This document shows positions 1 to 10,649 of a stretch of DNA of 64,000 bases, piece by piece. The DNA lies in the NCBI GenBank assembly GCA_035079385.1, contig JAVHKY010000005.1, positions 4,216,001 through 4,280,000 on the forward strand, given 5' to 3'. The DNA comes from Aspidiotus rigidus. Taxonomy: Eukaryota > Arthropoda > Insecta > Hemiptera > Diaspididae. Numbering within the stretch: the stretch's first letter is position 1; the number at the start of each line of letters is the position of its first letter. Under the pieces are notes generated by a model, which was given only the letters and a program-made list of their open reading frames with translations, did not search any database and was not told the DNA's origin. A program made the position numbers and the translations under genes.

Positions 1-1
1 T

Positions 2-412
2 GTATGGGCAGTGGTGCGGTACGCGTCGGAAGTATGGACCATCAACAAAGACACAGAGAGAAGAATCAACGCCCTAGAAATGTGGTGTTATCGCCGTATG
101 AATCGTGTAAAGTAGACCGACAAAGTCACGAACGCGGAAGTTTTGAGAAAGGTAGGATTAAAGGAAACTACCTTGCTAAACTGGATCAAAGAAAACAAGA
201 AGAAGTTTATACAGGAAAAGAAGAAGAGTGACCGAATATTCGCAGTCGTCAGTTCAGGAGTCATAGTGGGAAAGTCGCCGAGAGGAAGAAAGAGAAAATC
301 AGTGCTAGATTTAGAATAAAAGGCCTGTATTATATTGTTGTGTAATATTTTGTCGTATGACATGTTGTAGCAACACTCTGAATCAGAGTCGCTAAATAAA
401 TAAATAAATAAA
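2..412 (+). mobile_element. 3' end of a non-LTR retrotransposon (reverse transcriptase C-terminus and tail)
   Basis: The plus frame containing the codons for SEVWTINKD and LEMWCYRRMN is the C-terminal tail of a reverse transcriptase of the type found downstream of the catalytic core in many insect LINEs. It continues through TNAEVLRKVGL to PRGRKRKSVLDLE. One in-frame TAG sits where a tryptophan (RVKW-TDKVTN) is expected, so the copy is dead. The fragment is cut by the left edge of the window. The 3' UTR is short and ends at about 393-412 in a TAAA/AAAT tandem tail, which is how many of these elements terminate. The clade is not resolved; RTE-like is my first choice. Confidence 0.75.
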
Positions 413-1415
413 TAAGGTATATCAGGCCCAGTACACCATTATTATGCAAGGAGCAAAGGTTGAAATTTTTATCAAGTCTCAAGGTCACGCGGACGTTAAC
501 GCAATTTCAGAATCAGACTCTAGCACAAAGATACGAAACATGTCAAAATTCTATCTGTTCCCTAGTTTTATTTTTCAAGAATATACCCTCCAGAATTATT
601 TGTCACGTTTGAGGAAATAGAATAATATAAATGAGTAGCGGCATCTCACGCGCCTACGTTCACTAGCCCGTGACTCCGGATACCGATAAGGGCTGGAACA
701 AACGTGCTCAAGTCGTAAGGAAAAGCTGGAAGCAACCCTGGCCAAAATATTGATTCTTTAAAGAAAATTCGACAGAAGAGAAATATCATAAAAAATAGTT
801 CGAAATTTCCAACTGAAGACTCTTGTCAGAGATGCCATGGAAAAGAGGGAGGGGATATTTTAATCACGTTTTTGAATTTTCATATCAAAATTTATTCCAA
901 CAACAAGTTTGGAGGTTTCAAAGGGACGGGGACTTTAAAAGTCATCCTATCCATATTCGTTACAATCAAAAATTCGCTGGATTCTCCAGTCTACGATAAG
1001 TTAATGTTTTCCCAAAACGAGCACGCTCAGTAAACTATCAACGATGGTCTGGATCTTTGAATGAATGAATCCTAACTAGGTACGTGAAACGAAGATGTTT
1101 TTATATCTATGCATTATACCAGCTATTGGAAAAATAACTAGAGATGTTTCGAATTGTACTTGGTGTAGAACATACATCCACTTAATCTGCTCTGACTGTG
1201 CACAGCACGCCTACACAAGACATATATTGTCACTCAAGGAACCTCCCTCATTCTTTTTTTCTTTCTTTTTTTTCCCTCTCTATTATTATATAGGTATTTT
1301 TAAGGACAACTCCAAAACACAAGAGATGTCTAAAGGCATTACCTGTACCACAAGTTACAATTTTTTACACATTTTTCTATACTGTCATTCTATTAATAGA
1401 GCGTTCTTTTTCTTC

Positions 1416-1449
<34 letters not shown>

Positions 1450-2024
1450 TTGTGTGTATCACGTCCTCTTTAAATGTAGCTGGGCTATGAACAACAACCT
1501 GTCCAAAAGGTACTAGGATTTTTTTCGGGGAGAAAAAATAAAATAACTTTCTATACGTGCACAACCATTCCCTGTTTGCGTTCATGTGGAGATAATTCTA
1601 AAATTTCAGAAGTCGATAGATTTGTAATCTATATTTTTTCATCATTCATCATCATCATACACGACCTCTGTTGTTCATTCATTTGCGTCAAGTTCGCGAC
1701 GCGCAACACTTCAATTTTTATCTTCAAGTTTCCAAATATCAGATAAGATTATTCGCCGTATTCCCATTATCTCACTCTAGGTACACGTTTTCGTCCTGTT
1801 TGGTACTCAGAAAATAACTAGTATAGTTTCAAAAAACGCAACATTCGTTTCAAAATATTTTCTACGCTAAGATACAAAGAGAAAACAAAAAACATTCCGG
1901 AATCCTTGCATACCTCCGAACTATACTTTGTCTCTGCAGTTGAACACAGAATAATCTGCAACTGCGACTTGTACTAATTTTGGAGTTTACTGATTTGTTT
2001 ATGAGAAGTATTTCAATTTCAAGG
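413..2024. other. Spacer with no recognised gene
   Basis: I see no protein family or splice-supported exon here. Open frames on both strands around 1,095-1,585 are made of low-complexity T-rich and CT-rich sequence. The only clear structure is the CT microsatellite listed separately. Confidence 0.5.
1419..1447. repeat. (CT)n microsatellite
   Basis: About 14 uninterrupted CT dinucleotides. It creates a serine/leucine run in one frame and an arginine/glutamate run in the opposite strand, neither of which looks like real protein. Confidence 0.95.

Positions 2025-2058
<34 letters not shown>
2025..2058. repeat. (TCTA)n microsatellite
   Basis: About eight tandem TCTA tetranucleotides, ending in TAT. 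Confidence 0.95.
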
Positions 2059-2094
2059 ATTAATAAAAATACGACCTCCACCTTTCACTCCTTC

Positions 2095-3870
2095 CTGAAC
2101 TGTCCGATACAATTTAGCTAAAAAAATAGCTAAAACCGAATATTACGTGTATTCTATTACTATATATTATAAACTGTAGATATAAGCGTAAAATGAATTG
2201 CCTAGCAAAATAATACTAAAAACTGCGCCCTTTTCCTCACCGCGATTCATACCTAATTTACCCGATACAATTTAGCTACAAAATAGCTAAAATCGAATAT
2301 TATACGTGAATTCTCTTACTGTATATATAAACTATAGATATAAGAGTAAAATGAATTACCTAGCAAATTTGAAGGAAGAAAAAAAAAAAAAAACAATCTA
2401 TTTTCATTTCTAAGTTACATCGAGCATCGAATTTATCTATCTGCGTAAAATGAATTGCCTAGCAAAATAAAAGGTAACAACGATTCAACCTTACATCGAT
2501 TACCTCGCCTCTTTAAACAACCTCACCTCAGGTTAGATGTCGAAAGTCTCGATAAAAGGTAGCTAACTTTCTTGGACGTGAGACAAGAAAAATGAATTCG
2601 ACAAAATGTTTTAATGATATCACTATGTCCATATAATTATAATGATAATATAAGTATCTAATGAAGGAGAGTCAACAGGTAAAATAGAAAATAGTAGTCA
2701 TAAAAATATGAGAATCCCTTATCAGTGTCAACTTTTTGAATAAAAATCACTTCAATTGTAAGAAGTAAAAGAAGAAAAGCGATTAAAATATTTGTAAAAT
2801 GGTATTATGGTTGTATTCTGAAAATAAGAATAACTAGAGTGGAGTGAGAAACAAACGAAAAGAACGTGAGGATAGGGAAGATGATTGGAAGAAGAGGTAG
2901 CAATCGAGTCAGGTGGTGGTACTCAAATTTTAAGGCAGGAGAAAGAAAATGGATATGTATAGTAATTGAGTACCATAGGTAGTTGCGGGAGTTGAAAACT
3001 GTGTTGGGATTGATTACATGGGACAGAGGATGAGACTGAGATTATATTGTGGGAAGTACGATGATTTTGGAGAGTAGGACAGGAAAAAAGATGATAGATC
3101 GTCAGATTATCTGCATAATAAGATTTACATGAAGGTAGAGCATGGAAACCCAGGAGGAGATGAGAATGTTCAAGTTGAGAGTGACCAATTCTATATCGAG
3201 CGAAAATAACCTCTTTATGGTGGGAATTTCTGTTCAATGAAGACTGAGGATAGGTTAACTTTTAATGATTCCAAGTTTGTTGCAGGGTTGTTTTTTTATG
3301 TGAGTGATACAAGAATTAAGCTAGGATTAAGAAATAATGAAAGTTTTTATGGTCGTAAGTACGTAGTTACAAGGTGGGGTCCTTAATTTTGGGTGAAAGG
3401 GTGCAGTTTTTAGGCGCGCAATCAGTTTGATCATATTGAGGGCAACCGATGTGAACTGAGAATCAAATAAAAGATACGTTTTGTACAGATGAGCGTAGAA
3501 AAGTGTGAGCTTAAACCTAATCAGAATTCCAACTATAGACACATCATGTGAGAAATTGAGAGGGATGTATTCAGGAAAAGTAGGGGGTACGATTCTAAGA
3601 AAAGGGCACAACGAAAGTTGAAAAAGAATACTACCATAAATAATATCAACAAGTATAAAGAGTTTCGGAAAACCTTGAAGAATGGAATAAAAGTAGCGCA
3701 TAAAACATACCTCAGTTCCCTAGAGGAAGGCTTCAGACGAAATCCATCACATACCTAATTTACCCGATACAATTAAGCTAAAAAATAGCTAAAGCCTAAT
3801 ATTATAACGGTAACAACCTTCTCTTTGCACTTCATACCTCATTTTATCCGATACAATTTAGCACTTCGCA
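2095..3870. repeat. Dispersed copies of a TE-like motif block
   Basis: A block starting with the core CCGATACAATTTAGCTA recurs at about 2,103, 2,260, 3,760 and 3,847. The first two copies extend for over 100 bases, through a second GCTAAAA motif to AAAATGAATT(G/A)CCTAGCAAA, and the ending recurs again near 2,447. The blocks flank the first of the two jockey-like fragments. They look like pieces of a non-coding element or an untranslated region that was copied together with the retrotransposon fragments. No protein is encoded. Confidence 0.6.
2640..3701 (-). mobile_element. Jockey-like non-LTR retrotransposon 3' fragment (copy 1)
   Basis: The minus-strand frame 3,237-2,923 contains RYRIGHSQLEHSHLL followed by a Cys/His spacing and LTIYHLFSCPTLQNHR. 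This is the cysteine-containing segment after the RNase H domain in jockey-type elements, which read R(I/T)GH/R(T/S)xL(T/E)HS...CxxC...HxLxxCP. The frame 3,701-3,327 may hold eroded RNase H sequence. Frames are broken and no complete pol is present. The segment from about 2,650 to 3,090 has a diverged direct copy at 3,950-4,220. Confidence 0.6.
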
Positions 3871-3914
3871 AATTGAAGGATAATTAATTTGGCAAAAAGT
3901 TCTAATGACGTCAA

Positions 3915-4450
3915 AATGTCCACATAATGATGGAAAGTATCTAATGAAGGAGAGCTAATAGGCAAAATAGAAAATAGTAGGTAGTCACCAACATATGATG
4001 ATCCCTTATCAATATCAACTTTTTGAATCAAAAATCACTTCAATTGTAAGAAGTAAAAGAAGAAAAGCAACTGAAATATTTGGAAAATGGAACTGAGTAA
4101 CACAGGTAGTTGCGAGAGTTGGAAACTGTGTTGGAAATGATTACACAGGTCAGAGGATAATTGAGAAAATACTTTGTAGGAAGTATGTTGATTTTGAAGA
4201 GTAGGACAGGAAAAAAGGTGATAGATTCTCAGATTATCTGTATAATAAGATATAGTAAGGATTGTAATGAAGCTCCCAACCAGATTTCTATGATTCAACC
4301 AAAAGAAGTTCAATTGAAGGCTGTAATAGAAAACAATCACATGTTTAATAAAGTTGAATAAGGAATTCCCACGTCCTCTTCTATGGGACGGATTGGTTTT
4401 GATATTGAGAATTGAATTCAAAATTGGAGGGGTTCCAAAAAGAGGAATTA
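3915..4450 (-). mobile_element. Jockey-like non-LTR retrotransposon 3' fragment (copy 2)
   Basis: Minus-strand translation gives YYTDNLRIYHLFSCPTLQNQ, matching the segment YYADNLTIYHLFSCPTLQNH of copy 1, and the surrounding DNA (for example the stretch around 3,990-4,080) aligns with 2,700-2,800. It is the more eroded of the two, with little recognisable coding upstream. The two copies are in the same orientation about 1.3 kb apart, so either tandem duplication or two insertions of one family could explain them. Confidence 0.55.
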
Positions 4451-7143
4451 GATTTGATAAAATTTTGAAAATTAAGCGAACTATAGCAGGAGGGACTCGG
4501 AAAAATTGAGACATTTCAGCTCTATTATGATAGATAAGGGATAGGAAAAATTTTCAATATCAAAGGAGTCACATTTGAAAAGATTTTTAATATTGGGAAT
4601 TGAGCTATATTTTTTAAGAGAGGAACATGGAAGAATTTCAACTTCCAAGATATATATGACAGGAAAAGGACTTGGAAAAATATCAACCATTGTTCTAGGT
4701 AAATGATGGCGAGACACCAAAATTTTCAAAAATCCCTCCCCCTATGGAATAGGTTTCCTATTGAACCTCGATTTAGGTTAGGTAGTTGACATCATGAAAA
4801 ACTGGAGATGCTCTTAACATCATCAGGATTTAACAGAAGAATCCCTAGAGAATAGTGAATTACAAAAATCAGGACTCGATGTCAAGAATAATTGTCAGCT
4901 GGAGGTGGGTGGACTCGAAGGAATTAATTGAGGGCCTTGAGAAATTTTTTTCTAATTAAGGTAAATGAAGGAAGGGATTTTCAAAGTCTCAACTAAATCA
5001 ATTCAAAAATAGGAGGAGTTACATTATTTGCATGTAAAAAAGTGAGGTCAAAGAAATAATCATCGCTGAAAATTGGAACGACTGTAGTAACAAATTATAC
5101 TGTCAACATATAATACACACAAGATTTCAAAAAAAATCTTATGTAGAAAAAAAGTGAAAGAGAAAAAGGGAAATGAATGAACTAATCTTAGAATCGAAAC
5201 GTTTTTCTTCCATTAATTTGTAGATTAGAGGATGACACGTAGAATCAATTATCACCATATGGATAATTGGAGGAGATGGATGCAGAGGACTGAAAAAGAA
5301 GAATAGGAAGAGAGGGAAAACTGGAAGAGTGTGATACTGAGGCAGAGAACAATTTGGAAGACTCAGGAAACGATAAAGAAAGAAAGAAAGAAAAAAAAAA
5401 GGTTGTATGGAAGAACAAGTAAAGAATGAAAGAGTGCAAAATTGAATGAAATTAAGAAAGAAGAAAAGCTTGAAAAGAAAACTAAGCAGATTGAATTGAA
5501 CTATGAGATGAAAAGATACAAAGAAAATAGTGTATCTAACTAAGAAATTCCAAATAATCTTAAACCCCAGAGTTACTCCCTTTGTTTCATGTATCTACCT
5601 TACCCAAAACCCTAAATAACAGAATTAAAAGTAGCCATGAGAACTTTGTGTTTGCATAAAAACTTTGAATACAGGTCCAAAAAAAAGTTGTCTGGAGAAT
5701 TTCTACTTTTTTTTTTTTTCAATATGCAAAGTAGAAATATCTAGATAATTTACCGAGATTTTTAAAAATTATTCCTGTTTATATAGCGCTCTCGAATAAG
5801 ATAAAAATGAAAAAACAAAAAACTAAGAGGCGCGCCGGACTTCCTAGTATGTAAGAAGTGCGGACAAAAAACTATTCTAGAATGTCGATCCATAAGGGAG
5901 TGACCCGACAACAAGAACAACTTCGTCGAAGGGTTGTCGGCATGAGTGGGCAATAATGCCATACTTGGACTGTTCCCAAAATTCAGCGCTACAACATCAA
6001 ATTTCTTAGCTGCCACTGCAAGCGTCTCGAACGACAGCAAAAATCATAATCTTACAAAATCTGTATGACGATGGAACCCGCGAGATAATCTTCCTTGAGG
6101 GAAAGAAGACCAAGACGATAGTACGTTTAACTCGGTTTAGCTGAGCATCGTCCAATTCGATTCAGTTTTGTAAGATGATAGAATGCCGTTACAGTCGAGA
6201 GAAAAAAAAATTTTACATAATGGTACACGCATGTGCGAGGTGAATCGCGTATTCATAATGCTTATTTTGTTAATGAAGTACGTGATTTTATAACATAAAA
6301 GTTGAAGAGAAAGATAAAAGAAGACGATATAATGTGCTGTCGTCAGATATGCAATGGACTTATGGTCAACAAAAACAGTACCTGATACAGCTCGTCAATT
6401 AGAAGGAGTAGCTCTATTTTCAACGAGTAAGGTAACGACTTTCTTACCGTTTTTTATTATACTTATTCGAAATTCTTTCGAACTCATATCCATTCACGGG
6501 AAACCATTTTGAATCAGAATTATTTATCCAAGTTTCGGTACAGATCCAAAGATTCTACACTCTTGTACATGCGGTAATGCTTTCTATCTCTAGATTTTAT
6601 CCAGAGACAGCAATAACGTTTCACTTTTAGCTGCCTAATTACTGTCATTAAGAAGTGTATGAATAGCCAAATAGTAATGATCAAACTTATGAATGGCAGC
6701 TGATACTGGAAAGTTAACGTAGATGTAAGAATCAAAAATTTAAAAAAAAACTTCAAACGTCGGTGTATTTAGGGTAGAGAACTTTTCGCAATTCTCCTGC
6801 AAAACTACATGAAAAAGCCATTGGAGTAGTAAGGGTGCCTAGGTAGCACTACTATGTGATTGTTTTCGACATCAAAGTTGATAGTTGTCTAATAATGGAC
6901 TGACATAGTGTCGGGCATGATCCAACAGTTAGAAACGACCAATTTTGATGTTGAAATCAACCACGCGGTAGTGCAATTCGGGTACCATTTCTGCTCATTG
7001 GTACCCTGTATTGCACCTTGTAAACAATGCACTACTATACGCACACTCAGAATTTTGGCAATAGAGGATTTATATTATGCTGCATTCAGTCACGATAAAA
7101 GGAACATTTTTGCAGTCACATTAGGACAAATTCAAATTTTATT
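4451..7143. other. Spacer with no recognised gene
   Basis: AT-rich sequence with degenerate, purine-rich stretches (4,450-5,470). A short imperfect inverted repeat lies at about 6,838-6,985, containing ACATCAAAGTTGAT on one arm and ATCAACATCAAAATTG in reverse complement on the other; it is probably a decayed fold-back element. A 78-base open stretch at 6,354-6,431 followed by GTAACG could be an isolated first exon, but I found no partner exon. Confidence 0.4.
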
Positions 7144-8400
7144 TTTACAATTCACCCCATGTTAGTCTCATTCGACGTTGAAGGTTTGTTTCCAAATGTA
7201 CCACACGAACCAACAGTGAAGTACATTGAGAAGAGCTTAGAGATAGCTCATGTTCCCTCGTTTATTACCACAGAGCTTATGAACCTCATAAAGAAGTGTC
7301 TACGACCTAATTTTTGCAAGTTCAATGGGAAAATATTTATATTTCCAGACGGAGTTGGTGTCCCAATAGGATCCCCATTAGGATCGACGTTAGCAGAAGT
7401 ATTCATGAAACAATTTGAAGAGAAGTTTTTTAGATCCAACCCAACTGGTATCGTTATGTAGATGATGTGTTATGCTTATGGAAATGACCACTTAATGATC
7501 TACAAAATTTCCTCACACGAGTTGAATAAAGTACACCAAACCATCGAGTTTACGATAGAAGTAGGAGGTAAAGAAATTTATTTCTTAGATCTAAAAATAT
7601 CCATTGCACAAGGCCGCCACACCATCGGCATTCATAGGAAAGAGACTAGTACAGACATCACAGTTAATGGCTTATCCTTTTGCCCAACCAGTCACAAGAA
7701 CGCTGCTTTCCAAAGTTTAATCCATAGATTGGTCTCTATTCCACTCGGCCCTGTGGAGTACGAAAAAGAGGTTTCCATCATTCTTGATCTTGCAAGAGTA
7801 AATTATCGAGATTCCTTGGACGTTGATGCTCTGATAAAACGTAAAATTCGAAGGAAAGCTCTGGATTCTACCACGTCTTTACCAAGGGAGAGGAAAGAAA
7901 AGAAGGATCAGGGTACCATTCTTAGGGACAATCTCCTCACAGCTTAGGAAAATCCTTAGGACACACAATCTAGAACCCGCATTTCATTAAGTCGTTATTT
8001 AGCAAACAGAAAGACCCAGTACCACTCATGGAGCGAAGTGGAGTCTATTGCTTACCCTGCCATGATTGTGAAGCGGTATATATAGGAGAAACAAGTCGAC
8101 CATTCAATATTAAAATAGCGGAACATCTGGACGCAGTTGAGAAAGGAAAATATCCTAAGGACTCTACATTCGCCAAACATTTAATTGAAGAGAACCACAC
8201 CTTCCGAAGAGGATCAGAGAAGATTTTACATTTGGAGGAATCACACAGGAAACGCTTAGCTTTCGAATCGTTAGAAAGCGCGGGTTTAATGTTCTCAATT
8301 ACTCTTGTCCTAGTCGAGGTGTTATCGATCATCTTCATCCTCCTCCTCCTCCTCTCCCCGAAGATCAAACAGAATGATTGGACTTTTTATTTATTTATGA
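7144..8400 (+). mobile_element. Penelope-like element (reverse transcriptase plus GIY-YIG endonuclease), decayed
   Basis: Reading begins with LVSFDVEGLFPNVP, the conserved catalytic-aspartate motif (SFDVxxLFxNVP) of Penelope reverse transcriptases, then GVPIGSPLGSTLAEVFM. The YRYVDD catalytic box lies near 7,448-7,470 after a frameshift. The next frame (7,462-7,947) carries the downstream EFTIEVGGKEIYFLDLKI and IGIHRKETSTDI segments. From 8,028 comes a GIY-YIG endonuclease: GVYCLPCHDCEAVYIGETSR, FAKHLIEENH and the terminal helix, with a further frame slip near 8,272. Order RT then GIY-YIG is diagnostic of Penelope-like elements. The N-terminal part of the RT is absent, so the copy is 5'-truncated as well as frameshifted and cannot be active. 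Confidence 0.88.
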
Positions 8401-8944
8401 AGTCATTTTTGACCTTTGTGATTTTTAATTTTTTGACTTTGGCCCTTCATTTATTTAATTTCTTTTGTTTATGATTTAGATTTCTCTTTTATGACCCTCC
8501 CCCAGTTTTGTTTGACGTTTTATTTCCTCTGAATTCTAAGTTTTCTTTACCCTTTGACTTCGTGTTTATTTTACCTCCTTTGAGTTTACCTTAGTTTATT
8601 TTGTCTCGTTCCTCGACTTTTATTCCTTAATTTTAATTCATTTCATTCTAATTCTAATTATTATTTCATTAAGTTCCTTTCCCTCCCTTTTGTAAGTTCT
8701 TTTCTATTACTGCAGTTTTTACTATACCGTATTTATTATTCATGATTTATTTGGTTCATCATTTACTCGTTCATACGAGTATGTTTTATCTTTTATGAGC
8801 CAGTTGCTTTTTGTCCCCCCACAAGATGACGTTAGTCGAAAGCGCTCGGTATTAATGAATTTATATGCGGTGAATTGTAAAAATAAAATTTGAATTTGTC
8901 ATAATGAGCCGTAATTTTATAGAGAAACGTGTTTTAGACACATT
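8401..8944. other. T-rich spacer, probably the 3' flank of the Penelope-like element
   Basis: Strongly T-rich on the plus strand with no open frame of interest. It may include the 3' untranslated end of the preceding Penelope-like element, but I cannot mark the boundary. Confidence 0.4.
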
Positions 8945-10352
8945 AGGATATTTGGGGTGAATAAATGGGGGACAGCTGGATTTTGGCATATACAGTAAAA
9001 CCTCCAATAACGGTCACCTCCGAAAAGCGGTCACCTCCGAATAACGGTCAGATTTCTTGGTCCCTTCGAGTGTTATGGTAAAAATACATTGTACCTCTAA
9101 ATAGCGGTCACTCCATATAACGGTCACTTTTAGGAAGAAAAAGTAGTAATTTGACGAAAATTGGTAGTCGAAAGTAGTGAATTTCAAGTCAATACATTGC
9201 AGTACACATTTCGACAGGTAAAAGAACTTACGAAAGAAAATGATGAATCATTCTAATCGAGTTTTACCTCAGTTTTTTATTCTGCACTGTAACAAGACAT
9301 CGTATTTTATGCCTCTAATCATGAGTTTAAAACGTAAACACCTCTCATTAAGCGAAAAAGTCAAAATTTTACAACTAATTTACATTTTATGTACGTCCGC
9401 ATTGATTTTCATGAATATAGATTTTTTTCAGCTTTCCTGGGCTTTTTTCGAAATAACGGCCACCTCCCAATAACGGTCGATTTGCTCTGTCCCTTGGGTG
9501 ACCGTTACTCGGAGGTTTTACTGTATATGTGATTTGTCACCTTATACAACATACTAAAAGTCCCACTTGATGTGACGTGCGCATTGTCCTCAGGGGACAG
9601 AAAAGTGTGATACAGATTGTTTTTTTGTGATTTTCAGGTTGAATATTAGTTTTATGAAAAAAAGTTAAGAGACAAAAATTGTAGAGCCTCAAAAAATACA
9701 TAAATAATGTTCTATTAAGAATTTCCTTGCGATGCTCCAATTTTTAATTAATGGAGGATGAAAGTTGAATAGTTGCAAAAGTAATACATGATATGCTTGT
9801 CACATGCAACGCAACTTGCTCCTCCTAATCAAGATGTACACATTGATTGCCACCTGAATTAGTGATTCTTTTCTTTCGGATTTCTAAATCATTGTTATCA
9901 ATTTATTCATTTATTTATTGTGACTCAATTATGGCATCAATAGAAAGAAGTATCATTTGCAACAGATATATACAAATTCATATTTGCATCAATTTACTTA
10001 AAACTGAAGCATCATACAAGTGACGCCTTTATCAACTTGCTTTGTGAGTGACAGGCACATACTATGCGTTATTCCCACAACCATCCAACTTTCATCCTTT
10101 ATTTATTCAAAGATGGAGCATCGCACGCAAATTTTCAATAGAACATTATTTATGTATCTTTTGACGTTTTACAACCTTTGTCTTTTGACTATTTTTCAAA
10201 AGACCAATATTCTTCCTGAAAATCACAAAAAACCAATCTGGACCACACTTTTTTACCCCCTGGGGATAATTCGCACTTTTAGTATGTTGTATAAGATGGG
10301 AAATGACACATACTGTAAATGCCAAATTTCAGCTGTCCCCGGTTTATTCCGT
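8945..10352. mobile_element. Large fold-back element with about 300-base inverted arms
   Basis: The left arm (8,945-8,990 and 9,526-about 9,830) is repeated in reverse complement at about 10,030-10,352. Matching landmarks are GGGGACAGCTG and CTTATACAACATAC on the left, CAGCTGTCCCC and GTATGTTGTATAAG on the right, and GATGGAGCATCGCACG on the right against CTTGCGATGCTCC on the left. The unique centre is about 200 bases. Nothing protein-like spans it. The left arm is split by the Tigger-like element at 8,993-9,523, which is absent from the right arm, so the fold-back is the older insertion. Outer target-site duplications are not clear. Confidence 0.75.
8993..9523. mobile_element. Tigger/pogo-like DNA transposon, internally deleted, with TA target duplication
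   Basis: Terminal inverted repeats begin CAGTAAAACCTCC and extend to AACGGTCACC at both ends; the right end reads GGTGACCGTTACTCGG then AGGTTTTACTG. Both ends are flanked by TA (8,991-8,992 and 9,524-9,525), as expected for the Tc1/mariner/pogo superfamily. Inside, the plus-strand frame from 9,329 encodes MSLKRKHLSLSEKVKILQ, the start of the CENP-B/Tigger N-terminal helix-turn-helix, then stops. The element is therefore a 531-base deletion derivative retaining the first codons of its transposase. Internal copies of the GCGGTCACC motif near both ends may be transposase binding sites. Confidence 0.85.
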
Positions 10353-10649
10353 TCTTACACAATTTTTTAATCTAATATGATTGGACTGTGTAGCCAATAT
10401 TGAAGATGACTGCATACAATTGGATTGGATCTGATGCAGAAGTATTGTAAATATAGAGATATGTGCTCTTACAGCGGCAGCTGTATCTTTCAAACAAAAT
10501 TTGAAGAACAGTTGGCTTTTGTTTAAAATTCTAGCAAAGAAAATGTTCACTATGATGTATCTAAAATTCAAAATTTGTAGATTTCTTGAAATATGTTTCT
10601 TCATTCCTGCTGATTACACATATCAATCAGTGTTACATAGATTTGCTCG
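10353..10649. other. Short spacer
   Basis: No recognised feature. It probably forms the left border of the dispersed repeat that follows. Confidence 0.3.

Noticed and set aside
1095..1585. Overlapping open frames on both strands
   Set aside because: They depend on T-rich and CT-repeat sequence, have no domain and no splice context.
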